Below, one piece after another: positions 1 to 8,812 of a stretch of DNA of 64,000 bases. The stretch is from Flavobacterium laiguense (GTDB lineage: Bacteria > Bacteroidota > Bacteroidia > Flavobacteriales > Flavobacteriaceae). The notes under the pieces were generated by a model. That model did not search any database and was not told the DNA's origin. It saw nothing but the letters and a program-made list of their open reading frames with translations. The stretch covers positions 1-64,000 of the forward strand of contig NZ_QCZH01000009.1 in NCBI RefSeq assembly GCF_003097655.1, in the 5' to 3' direction. Numbering within the stretch: the first letter of the stretch is position 1; each line of letters opens with the position of its first letter. The position numbers and the translations under genes are program-made.

Positions 1-3000
1 GTCATTTACTTCATTACCATTAGGGGCAAAACCTTTAACAGAAGCTTGATTGGTTATTTTTCCATTATCAATATCGGTTTGAGTTACGGTATATGTTGCT
101 TTATAAATCCAGATTTCAGTAATTTCTAATATACTATTATTATTACTGTCGCCGCTTTGTAGAGCAATTGGAGCCAAGCCAATATGAGGGTCTAGAACAG
201 TTACATCATTTAAACTTTCATTACCAAGATTGGTCACGGTAAAGGTATAGGTTACCACATCACCTACTTTTAGGGTGGCGCATCCATTTTCCCCAACTAC
301 AATGTCATTGGTTTTTACAATAGCAATTACACATTCTTTTATTGTTAAGGTAACTGGAGTACGAGTTAAACTTATGCAGGAAGTTTCATCGTTAACAGCC
401 TGGGCATAGTAAGTAACACTTCCAACGGTATTAAGTGTAGGGGTTTCTACAATATTACCATTCGTTGCGGCATTATACCAAATAATATGTTGACCAGCTG
501 GGACAGTTGCCGTAGCCGTTAGGGTTTGTGTTGAAAGGTTCTTGCACTCAGTTATATCTCCTCCGGAAATTGGAGCGGCAGGACTTAGATTAACAATTAA
601 AGTTACAGTATCCTCAGTGTTGCAAGTCCCATTTATGATTTCCCATTTCAGTACAGCCGTGCTACCTGCCGGTACGCTTGTAACAACTGATGTTTCTAAA
701 TGAATATCCGCAATTGTTGCTATTCCGCTGACTACAGTCCATGTTCCTTCACCTACAGATGCAGCATTAGCTGCAAGAGTAAAGCTCCCGTTGTTACATT
801 TTGTCTGGTCTGTTCCGGCATTAGCAGTTGTTGGAGTTTTGTATCTTGTAATGGTCATTTCATCGGTTGAAGATGTGCATGTTCCATTACTAATTGTCCA
901 ACGGAATATATTGGCTTCATAACCAAGAGCCGTTACACCAGATGTTGGAGAAGTTGGTGTTGTGATTGTTCCAGCTCCGCTAACTAATGTCCAAGTCCCT
1001 GTCCCTACAGTTGGAGTATTACCCGCAAGAGTTGCAGTTGTTGCCTCACATTGTTCTTGATTTGTTCCTGCATTAGCCACTGTTGGAGTTAGGTATCTTG
1101 TAACAGTCACCACATCGGTTGAAGCTGTACATGTTCCATTACTGATAGTCCAACGGAATATATTGGCTCCATAACCAAGTGCTGTTACTTCCGTTGTTGG
1201 AGAAGTTGGCGTGGTGATTGTACCTGCACCGCTAACCAATGTCCAGTTTCCTGTCCCCACAGTTGGTGTATTACCCGCAAGAGTTGCAGTTGTTGTCTCA
1301 CATTTTGTCTGGTCTGTCCCTGCATTAGCGGTTGTTGGAGTTTGGTATCTTGTAATGGTCACTTCATCGGTTGAAGCGGTACATGCTCCATTGCTAATTG
1401 TCCAACGAAATACATTGGCTCCATAACCCAGGGCCGATACACCAGATGTTGGAGAAGTTGGTGTTGTGATTGCGCCAGCTCCGCTAACCAATGTCCAAGT
1501 TCCAGTACCGACAGTTGGAGTATTCCCAGCAAGAGTTGCAGTTGTTGTTTCACATTTGTTCTGGTCAGGTCCTGCATTAGCCGTTGTTGGAGTTTGGTAT
1601 CTTGTAATGGTCATTTCATCGGTTGAAGCTGTACATGTTCCATTGCTAATTGTCCAACGGAATACATTGGCTCCATAACCAAGAGCTGTTACTTCTGTTG
1701 TTGGAGAAGTTGGTGTGGTGATTGCACCTGCACCGCTAACCAATGTCCAGTTTCCTGTCCCCATAGTTGGAGTATTACCAGAAAGTGTTGCAGTTGTTAC
1801 CTCACACTGTGACTGATTTGTCCCTGCATTAGCAGTTGTTGGAGTTTGATATCTTGTAATAGTCACCTCATCGGTTGAAGCTGTGCATGGACCATTGCTA
1901 ATTGTCCAACGGAATACATTGGCTCCATAACCCAAAGCAGTTACTCCTGATGTAGCTAAATGGATATTGGATATTGTTCCAGCTCCGCTAACCAATGTCC
2001 AAGTTCCTGTTCCTACAGTTGGAGTATTACCCGCAAGAGTTGCAGTTGTTGTTTCACATTTTGTCTGGTCTGGTCCTGCATTAGCCATTGTTGGAGTTTG
2101 GTATCTTGTAATAGTCACAACATCGGTCGAAGCTGTACATGTTCCATTGCTAATTGTCCAACGGAATACATTGGCTCCATAACCCAAAGCGGTTACTCCT
2201 GTTGTTGGAGAAGTTGGTGTTGTGATTGCACCTGCACCGCTAACCAATGTCCAGTTTCCTGTTCCCACAGTTGGAGTATTACCCGAAAGTGTTGCAGTTG
2301 TTGTCTCACATTGTTCCTGATCTGTTCCTGCATTAGCAGTTGAGGGAGTTTGATATCTTGTAATGGTTATTTCATCAGTTGAAGATGTGCATGTTCCATT
2401 ACTAATCGTCCAACGGAATATATTGGCTCCATAACCAAGAGCCGTTACTCCAGATGTTGGAGAAGTTGGTGTTGTGATTGCGCCAGCTCCGCTAACCAAG
2501 GTCCAGTTTCCTGTCCCTACAGTTGGAGTATTACCCGCAAGAGTTGCGAATGTTGTCTCACATTTTGTCTGGTCAGGTCCTGCATTAGCCGTTGTTGGAG
2601 TTCGATGTCTTGTAATAGTCACATTAGCTGTTGAAGCTGTACATGTTCCATTGCTAATTGTCCAACGAAATACATTGGCTCCATAACCAAGGGCTGTTAC
2701 TTCTGTTGTTGGAGAAGTTGGCGTGGTAATTGCACCTGCGCCGCTAACCAAGGTCCAGTTTCCTGTCCCCACAGTTGGAGTATTACCCGTAATTGTTGCT
2801 GTTGCAGTTTCACATTGTTCCTGATTGGTTCCTACATTAGCCGTTGTTGGAGTTTGATACCTAGTAATAGTCACATCCGCGGTTGAAGGGGTACATATTG
2901 TCCCATTACTAATTGTCCAACGGAATACATTGGCTCCATAACCAAGAGCTGTTACTTCAGTTGTTGGAGAAGTTGGCGTGGTGATTGCACCTGCACCGCT

Positions 3001-4077
3001 AGCCAAGGTCCAGTTTCCCGTCCCTACAGTTGGAGTATTTCCCGAAAGATTTGCAGTTGTTGTCTCACATTTTGTCTGGTCTGTTCCAGCGTTAGCTGTT
3101 GTTGGCAATGGATTTACCGTTATTGTTGCTGCACTTGTGGGGATTGGATTTATACACAAACCAGTATACATAATTAATGCCCTGAATAGGGTCGTTTCCG
3201 TTAAATTGATGGCAGTATGGTAAAGTGTTGTATTAGTAATATCATACCATACAGTCCCCCCGTCTGTACTGTATTGCCATTTGGTAACACTATAACTGCC
3301 TGTTAGGCCAGTTATACTTAAATCGGTACTATTGTTTACTTCGCATACAGTTGCATCTGGACCAACTGATCCTTTGAGTGGAATTACAAATGTAAGAGGT
3401 ATGTCAGTACATCTAGATGAAGTTGGAGAACCACCACTTACCGACGCCAATTTGGTTATAGTAATAACACCAGGTTCATCGGGGTCGCAAATATCAATAT
3501 TAAGGCTTTTAAAAGGAATATTAAACTCAAGAAACTGTCCATCACCAGCAGAGCATCCATTAGAATCTCCATTGGTTGCACTAGAACCGTTAGGTAATAT
3601 TACAGTTTTTGTTGTATGATCATTTACATCTGAAAAATACAATGTGAAGGTAGAATTGTTTTGGGCATCAAGCTCCAAAATATAATCTGCTCCTGCTACA
3701 ATCAAAGGACCACCAAATTGATCTAGAGTTAAGCCTGATGTTGGGTCTTTGTCGGTATCTAAATATAACCTAAAAAGGGATGATCCCGAATTACCAATTT
3801 TTAATCCTATTTTTAATACTTTCTCCCCAGTCCCATCGGTATATATTTTTGCCCATATCTTGTAAATTTCGCATGTTGATGATGCGTTGGGGTCTACAAG
3901 CTGGCTAAAAACAGTTCCAGTAGCATATTCATCACCATTAGGTCCAGGAGTTCCAGGAGCAGGGCAATAATCTCCATCGATACCTGATTCTTGGGCATAC
4001 CCATTTGTAAAAGTGACTAATATAATCAAAAAGAAAAATAAAAATGTTTTTGTCGAATGAGTAAAAATTGTTTTCAT
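1..4077 (-). CDS. Giant secreted repeat surface protein, C-terminus off the window
   Basis: The frame is open for 1359 codons from ATG at 4077 to the window edge. It begins MKTIFTHSTKTFLFFFLII and then a hydrophobic stretch ending NGYAQ, a clear signal peptide. Residues to about 250 form a non-repetitive N-terminal region. A PKD/Ig-like segment follows, then nine 84-residue repeats built around AGPDQTKCETTTATLAGNTP, GTWTLVSGAG and FRWTISNGTCTASTDEVTIT. The last ~120 visible residues resemble a DUF11-type domain (TYTFTVTNLGNESLNDVTV). Bacteroidota proteins of this build are usually exported by the type IX secretion system and end in a sorting domain; that end is not in view. Function is probably adhesion or gliding-related surface display, which is inference. 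The gene stands alone behind about 1 kb of non-coding DNA. Confidence 0.9.
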   Translation of the reverse strand, partial: MKTIFTHSTKTFLFFFLIILVTFTNGYAQESGIDGDYCPAPGTPGPNGDEYATGTVFSQLVDPNASSTCEIYKIWAKIYTDGTGEKVLKIGLKIGNSGSSLFRLYLDTDKDPTSGLTLDQFGGPLIVAGADYILELDAQNNSTFTLYFSDVNDHTTKTVILPNGSSATNGDSNGCSAGDGQFLEFNIPFKSLNIDICDPDEPGVITITKLASVSGGSPTSSRCTDIPLTFVIPLKGSVGPDATVCEVNNSTDLSITGLTGSYSVTKWQYSTDGGTVWYDITNTTLYHTAINLTETTLFRALIMYTGLCINPIPTSAATITVNPLPTTANAGTDQTKCETTTANLSGNTPTVGTGNWTLASGAGAITTPTSPTTEVTALGYGANVFRWTISNGTICTPSTADVTITRYQTPTTANVGTNQEQCETATATITGNTPTVGTGNWTLVSGAGAITTPTSPTTEVTALGYGANVFRWTISNGTCTASTANVTITRHRTPTTANAGPDQTKCETTFATLAGNTPTVGTGNWTLVSGAGAITTPTSPTSGVTALGYGANIFRWTISNGTCTSSTDEITITRYQTPSTANAGTDQEQCETTTATLSGNTPTVGTGNWTLVSGAGAITTPTSPTTGVTALGYGANVFRWTISNGTCTASTDVVTITRYQTPTMANAGPDQTKCETTTATLAGNTPTVGTGTWTLVSGAGTISNIHLATSGVTALGYGANVFRWTISNGPCTASTDEVTITRYQTPTTANAGTNQSQCEVTTATLSGNTPTMGTGNWTLVSGAGAITTPTSPTTEVTALGYGANVFRWTISNGTCTASTDEMTITRYQTPTTANAGPDQNKCETTTATLAGNTPTVGTGTWTLVSGAGAITTPTSPTSGVSALGYGANVFRWTISNGACTASTDEVTITRYQTPTTANAGTDQTKCETTTATLAGNTPTVGTGNWTLVSGAGTITTPTSPTTEVTALGYGANIFRWTISNGTCTASTDVVTVTRYLTPTVANAGTNQEQCEATTATLAGNTPTVGTGTWTLVSGAGTITTPTSPTSGVTALGYEANIFRWTISNGTCTSSTDEMTITRYKTPTTANAGTDQTKCNNGSFTLAANAASVGEGTWTVVSGIATIADIHLETSVVTSVPAGSTAVLKWEIINGTCNTEDTVTLIVNLSPAAPISGGDITECKNLSTQTLTATATVPAGQHIIWYNAATNGNIVETPTLNTVGSVTYYAQAVNDETSCISLTRTPVTLTIKECVIAIVKTNDIVVGENGCATLKVGDVVTYTFTVTNLGNESLNDVTVLDPHIGLAPIALQSGDSNNNSILEITEIWIYKATYTVTQTDIDNGKITNQASVKGFAPNGNEVND
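845..3112 (-). repeat. Nine tandem 252-bp repeats inside the surface protein gene
   Basis: The landmark ttgaag (or a one-base variant) recurs at 867, 1119, 1371, 1623, 1875, 2127, 2379, 2631 and 2883, an exact 252-bp period equal to 84 codons. The copy near 2883-2905 carries one extra codon. Copies are very similar at the DNA level, not only as protein. At 1955-1975 one copy carries a variant block (SNIHLATSG in place of TTPTSPTTG) that also appears in degenerate form near 690. High DNA identity suggests recent duplication or ongoing homogenisation. Confidence 0.93.
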
Positions 4078-5066
4078 ATTGATTTGTTTTAAATCGTTAG
4101 AAAGTATTATGAGTATATCTAATAAAATTCACCTATAATTATGTGTGAATTGTTAAATCAATAATTTTATAAAACTATAAAGCTTTATAAAAAAAAATAA
4201 ATAATAGTTATAGTGTTGCTCCATATTGGAGCTATAAAAGGCAAATTATAAAATTGGTTTTATGCCTTTAAACTATGCTAGCAAATGGAGGCAAAACATT
4301 GCTAACGAGCATTTATGAAGTCAGAAAAAAAAGTATTTTTGTTCCCATTCAATTAAATTTAAGTTCACGATTGGAGCTAACTGATTTTCTTTAATTGCTT
4401 ACTTTGAATTTTTATTTTTTAATTCAATCGTTTTAAATTCGTTTTAGAATAAACCGAATTAAGATCATAACTTATTTGTAACGTTCTAATTTTGATTTTG
4501 GGGGATATCAAAATTATTTTTCTTTCTATTTATAAAAACTATAGACTTTATTAATAGGTTTTTATATTCCATTTTGGATTTTTATTTGGGAATGAAATCA
4601 AAATGGATGCTAAAAATTAGAACTTGTTTATAGCTTAAAATTAAGCATAATCTTAAAAATATATTCTCATTATCTTTTAATAACCTAAATACTCGTTGAA
4701 AAGTTCAAAATATAGTACAAACCATATAGATGTTTCTTTAATTTATTAAAAAAGAGGTGTTTACTGGGTGTTGTTTGTTAAAAAAAACACAACAGTTTTA
4801 ATTAGTTTAAGTTTTAGGTGTTTTTGTGTATTTTATAAACAGGGAATGATACTGAATTGGTTGATTTCTAAAATAACCAAAATGAAAAATCAAAATAGAC
4901 AATTCTAATTTATTTTTTGTAAATTGTTACTCCCTTAAAGAATGTGATTTTATTTCTTAATCATTTATAGTATTGTCGTAGGAGCATATTTATAATCTGA
5001 AATCTTATTTTAAAAACTAGCATTCGATATAGTTGTCAATTTTTATAAATTTAATAGTTGTGTTTT
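4078..5066. other. Gene-free AT-rich intergenic region
   Basis: I see no convincing ORF in these 989 bases. The left part holds the leader of the surface protein gene (minus strand). Small dyads are visible: gctcca-tat-tggagc at 4218-4232, aaaggca/tgccttt at 4237-4269, and an imperfect inverted repeat ccattttg/caaaatgg around 4569-4606. Whether any is a structured RNA or a terminator cannot be settled by eye. Confidence 0.6.
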
Positions 5067-5552
5067 ATGAAAAATTTAATATTAGTACGGCATGCAAAGT
5101 CAAGTTGGGAAGCTCCATTACATGACAAAGATCGACCATTAACAGCACAAGGGATGAAAAGCGCGCATTTGGTCTCTTCCCATATAAATAAATTTCTTCC
5201 TAAAACCTATAGTGTTTGGAGTAGCACGGCAGAAAGGGCATTAGAAACTGCCATGATTTTTGCCCAAAATATAGCATTCCCCTTAGAAAGTATTCTATAT
5301 AAGGAAGAGCTTTATACATTTGATGAAAGAAAATTAGAAAAAGTCATTAAATCCTGCAATAATGATTACGACAATATCATTATTTTCGGGCATAACGAGG
5401 CTATTACAAATTTTGTTAATAAATTTGGAAATGTTTTTATAGATAATGTCCCTACGGCAGGATTTGTTCAGATTGAATTCGATTCAGATAATTGGGACAC
5501 AATCGAGAAAGGACATACAAAGAAAGTACTATTCCCCAGAGATTTAAAATAA
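5067..5552 (+). CDS. SixA-like histidine phosphatase
   Basis: Predicted phosphohistidine or phosphoester phosphatase of the histidine phosphatase (phosphoglycerate-mutase-like) superfamily, 161 residues. The N-terminal catalytic motif LVRHAKSSW (Arg8, His9) and the second histidine in IIIFGHNE (His109) are in place, and the length fits the short SixA branch. I chose ATG at 5067; an in-frame TTG at 5058 would add only MCF and breaks the usual MKNLILVRHAK start. The stop is six bases before ppk, so the two are probably co-transcribed. The substrate is unknown: SixA removes phosphate from phosphohistidine proteins, but its place beside polyphosphate genes may mean a different target. Confidence 0.85.
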   Translation: MKNLILVRHAKSSWEAPLHDKDRPLTAQGMKSAHLVSSHINKFLPKTYSVWSSTAERALETAMIFAQNIAFPLESILYKEELYTFDERKLEKVIKSCNNDYDNIIIFGHNEAITNFVNKFGNVFIDNVPTAGFVQIEFDSDNWDTIEKGHTKKVLFPRDLK

Positions 5553-5558
5553 TAAAGA

Positions 5559-7628
5559 GTGTTGGAACAAAGATATATAGATAGAGAAAAAAGTTGGTTA
5601 GCCTTTAATGCAAGAGTACTTCAAGAAGCAGGGGACGATAGCGTTCCATTATTGGATCGCATGCGTTTTCTAGGAATTTTCTCTAATAATTTAGACGAAT
5701 TTTTTAGGGTTCGTTTTGCCGCTATACGAAGATTGAGTTTAAGCGGAATCTCAGGCGAGAAATATTTTGGAGGAGTTTCTGCTCAACAATTGATTAAAGA
5801 TATTACAGAAATCGTAATTCAACAACAGTCAGAAAGCTTGAGAATATTAAGCAATATTGAATCCCAATTAGTGACTGAAAATATTTTTATCATCAATGAA
5901 AAGGACATTAATGATGAGCAAGAAATTTTTTTGAAAGATTTTTTTATTCAAACATTAAGCCCGGAATTGGTTACCATTATATTAAATGACTTAGCAGAAT
6001 TTCCAATATTAAAAGATTCGTCAGGTTACTTAGCGGTAAAGTTAGTGATGAAAAAAGATCTGGAAGTACGATATGCTATAGTTGAGATTCCAAAAATGAT
6101 CAATCGTTTTGTGGTATTGCCAAGCAATAATGAAAAGCAATATGTCATTTTAACAGATGATGTTATTCGACATAATTTGAGCAGTATTTTTAATATTTTT
6201 GATTATGAAAGTGTTTCGGCGCACATGATAAAAATCACAAGAGATGCCCAATTGGATATTGATAGTGACTTGAGTAAAAGTATGTTAGAGAAAATAGCTT
6301 CTAGTGTAAAAGACAGAAGAATAGGGGAGCCGGTACGTTTTATTTATGATCAAGAAATAGACAAAGATACGCTTCAATTTTTCTTAGACAAAATGAATAT
6401 TGATGCCACAGATAGTATCATTCCGGGAGGGAGGTATCATAATCGTAGGGATTATATGGATTTTCCCAATTTAGGCAGGTATGATTTATTGTATAAAAAG
6501 AATGATCCATTGCCAATTCCGGGACTCAGTTTGGAAGGAAGTATTTTGGAAAAAATCAGCAAAAGAGATTATTTGTTAAATGCACCCTATCAATCCTTTT
6601 CCTATTTAATAAAATTTTTACGCGAAGCAGCTTTAGATCCCAAGGTTGTATCCATAAAAATTACTTTATATCGATTAGCCAAAAATTCGCAAATTATTAG
6701 TTCTCTAATCAATGCAGCCAAAAACGGAAAGAAAGTTACGGTTCAAATTGAATTGCAAGCCAGATTTGATGAAGCTTCCAATATTTCCTATTCAGAGCAA
6801 ATGCAAACCGAAGGTATTGAGCTTATTTTTGGGATAAAAGGATTAAAGGTTCATAGCAAAGTTTGTGTTATTGAAAGATTTGAAAAGGATAAAATAAAAA
6901 GATATGGTTTTATTTCAACTGGTAATTTTAACGAATCAACTGCAAAAATATACACCGACGTAACTTTATTTACGTGTCATTCACAAATCTTAAAAGACGT
7001 CTCAAAAATATTTGAGTTTTTTGACATTAATTATAAAGTACAACGCTATAAACATCTCATTGTTTCTCCTCAATACACGAGGCATCGTTTTGTAAAATTG
7101 ATTGACAGAGAAATTATTCATGCCATTGCAGGGAGAAAAACTTATATGAAGTTAAAAATGAATAGTTTGTCGGATTTATTGATGATTGATAAATTATATG
7201 AAGCCAGTAAAGCGGGGGTCAAAATTCAGCTGGAGGTCAGAGGGATTTGCTCTTTAATCCCTGGGGTAAAAGGATTAAGCGAAAACATTGAGGCCATTAG
7301 TATTGTAGATAATTATCTGGAACATTCCAGAATTTATATTTTTGGGAATGCAGGATTACCTGAGGTTTATATCTCTTCGGCCGATTTTATGACCAGAAAT
7401 ATAGATGCGAGAGTAGAAGTAACCTGTCCTATCTACGACCAAGCGATAAAAAATGAATTGATTGATAATTTTGACTTAGGATGGAAAGGAAATGTAAAAG
7501 CAAGATATCATTCTTATAAATTAGACAATAAATACAGAGTTCGAGGAAATAACCCAATATTTAGGGCACAATTAGAAACGTATAAATATTATCAAAATAA
7601 AGTAGCTGTATTTGAAGAGTCAATTTAA
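5559..7628 (+). CDS. ppk1: Polyphosphate kinase 1
   Basis: Ppk1 reversibly polymerises the terminal phosphate of ATP into inorganic polyphosphate and is usually membrane-associated. The 689-residue product is full length. N-terminal residues include REKSWLAFNARVLQEA, and the phospholipase-D-like catalytic half carries the autophosphorylated histidine in LKVHSK (His432), TGNFNES at 454-460 and the second conserved histidine in YLEHSRIY (His589). The chosen start is GTG at 5559, overlapping the short gap after the sixA-like stop; TTG at 5562 is an alternative one codon on. There is no strong ribosome-binding site, common in this phylum. With the upstream phosphatase and the downstream ppx-like gene it forms a polyphosphate metabolism block. 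Confidence 0.97.
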   Translation: MLEQRYIDREKSWLAFNARVLQEAGDDSVPLLDRMRFLGIFSNNLDEFFRVRFAAIRRLSLSGISGEKYFGGVSAQQLIKDITEIVIQQQSESLRILSNIESQLVTENIFIINEKDINDEQEIFLKDFFIQTLSPELVTIILNDLAEFPILKDSSGYLAVKLVMKKDLEVRYAIVEIPKMINRFVVLPSNNEKQYVILTDDVIRHNLSSIFNIFDYESVSAHMIKITRDAQLDIDSDLSKSMLEKIASSVKDRRIGEPVRFIYDQEIDKDTLQFFLDKMNIDATDSIIPGGRYHNRRDYMDFPNLGRYDLLYKKNDPLPIPGLSLEGSILEKISKRDYLLNAPYQSFSYLIKFLREAALDPKVVSIKITLYRLAKNSQIISSLINAAKNGKKVTVQIELQARFDEASNISYSEQMQTEGIELIFGIKGLKVHSKVCVIERFEKDKIKRYGFISTGNFNESTAKIYTDVTLFTCHSQILKDVSKIFEFFDINYKVQRYKHLIVSPQYTRHRFVKLIDREIIHAIAGRKTYMKLKMNSLSDLLMIDKLYEASKAGVKIQLEVRGICSLIPGVKGLSENIEAISIVDNYLEHSRIYIFGNAGLPEVYISSADFMTRNIDARVEVTCPIYDQAIKNELIDNFDLGWKGNVKARYHSYKLDNKYRVRGNNPIFRAQLETYKYYQNKVAVFEESI

Positions 7629-7831
7629 TTTCTGTAATTATTCAGGACTCTAATTTAGATGTTAAGTGATTAATTTGATGGTGTTTAAAGTTTAAGTTTA
7701 TTCTTTTTTGAAAAAAATATGCTTGAATCTTAAGAACTCAGAATCTTAGTAACTATTGGATAGTTACAAATTTTAAAATACCAAATAGATAACCCAATAG
7801 TACAATAAACTATTAATCGTATCCATAGAAA

Positions 7832-8722
7832 ATGATTAAACTAAGAAAATATGCCGCTATAGATATTGGATCGAATGCCATGCGTTTATTAATTACCAAC
7901 ATTGTAGAGGAGGATGGTAAAGAACCTCAATTTAATAAAAGCTCCTTAGTAAGGGTTCCTATTCGTTTAGGGCAAGATGCTTTTACAGTTGGAGAAATAT
8001 CTCCAGAAAATATAGAACGCATGTGTGACGCCATGAAAGCTTTTAATCTATTGATGAAAGTGCATAAAGTAGAGCGTTATATGGCATTTGCAACATCTGC
8101 AATGCGAGAGGCTTACAACGCAAAAGAAGTTGTAATGTTGATCAAAAAGAAAGCAGATATAAAAATTGAAATTATAGATGGCAAAAAAGAAGCTGCCATA
8201 ATAGCTTCTACAGATTTACATCATTTATTGAAAACAGATGAAACTTATCTTTTTGTAGATGTAGGTGGTGGTAGTACTGAATTTACCTTGTTTTCAAATG
8301 GAAAAATGGTTAATTCAAGATCCTTCAAAGCGGGAACAGTTCGATTATTGAACGAAATGGTTTGTGATGTAGTCTGGGATGAAATTGAAAAATGGATTAA
8401 AACCAACACCGAAGACTACGAGGAAATTACTTTAATTGGATCAGGTGGGAATATCAATAAATTATTTAAAATGTCTGGTAAACTACAGGAAAAACCATTG
8501 TCCTATATTTATGTAAACTCCCAATATGCCTATTTGAATTCATTAACATATGAGCAAAGAATTTCACAATTGGGCTTAAACCCCGATCGTGCGGACGTAA
8601 TTGTCCCTGCCACTCGAATTTATCTAAATGCCATGAAATGGAGCGGAGCCAGACAAATTTATGTTCCGAAAATAGGTCTTTCAGACGGTATTGTTAAAGC
8701 AATGTTTTATGGAAAAATTTAA
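7832..8722 (+). CDS. Ppx/GppA-type exopolyphosphatase
   Basis: Predicted hydrolase of the actin-like ASKHA fold that releases phosphate from polyphosphate ends or from pppGpp. The first phosphate-binding motif AAIDIGSNAMRLL lies at residues 8-20, a likely catalytic Glu120 follows in DGKKEAA, and the second glycine loop DVGGGSTEF sits at about 143-151. At 296 residues it is the short form without the C-terminal HD-like domain of E. coli Ppx, so the choice between Ppx and GppA activity is open. It lies 203 bp after ppk1 on the same strand, which favours a polyphosphate role; its own promoter is possible in that gap. Confidence 0.9.
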   Translation: MIKLRKYAAIDIGSNAMRLLITNIVEEDGKEPQFNKSSLVRVPIRLGQDAFTVGEISPENIERMCDAMKAFNLLMKVHKVERYMAFATSAMREAYNAKEVVMLIKKKADIKIEIIDGKKEAAIIASTDLHHLLKTDETYLFVDVGGGSTEFTLFSNGKMVNSRSFKAGTVRLLNEMVCDVVWDEIEKWIKTNTEDYEEITLIGSGGNINKLFKMSGKLQEKPLSYIYVNSQYAYLNSLTYEQRISQLGLNPDRADVIVPATRIYLNAMKWSGARQIYVPKIGLSDGIVKAMFYGKI

Positions 8723-8740
8723 AGATTTAATATTTTAAAA

Positions 8741-8791
8741 TAACGATTTTTGATTTCGATGTTTACATATATTTGAGATCAAAAATCGTTA
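8741..8791. terminator. Inverted repeat between convergent ppx and dnaX
   Basis: Perfect 14-bp arms (taacgatttttgat at 8741-8754 and its complement at 8778-8791) enclose a 23-nt loop, between the stop codons of two convergent genes. The right arm is not followed by a long T-run, so Rho-independent termination is plausible but unproven; the arms could also end both transcripts as a barrier. Confidence 0.5.
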
Positions 8792-8812
8792 ATCATCATT
8801 CAAAAAAAAACA

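Noticed and set aside
1960..2343. 127-residue Cys/Ser-rich plus-strand frame within the surface protein gene
   Set aside because: It lies in the wrong frame and strand of the 252-bp repeats and repeats with their period; similar frames recur at 1211, 1466, 1967, 2474 and 2978.
845..3112. CRISPR-like regular repeat spacing
   Set aside because: The unit is 252 bp, in frame and translated; there are no short repeat/unique spacer units and no cas genes in the window.
4078..5066. Hidden small RNA or riboswitch in the long leader
   Set aside because: Only short AT-rich dyads are seen and no known motif is recognisable; not enough to call a feature.
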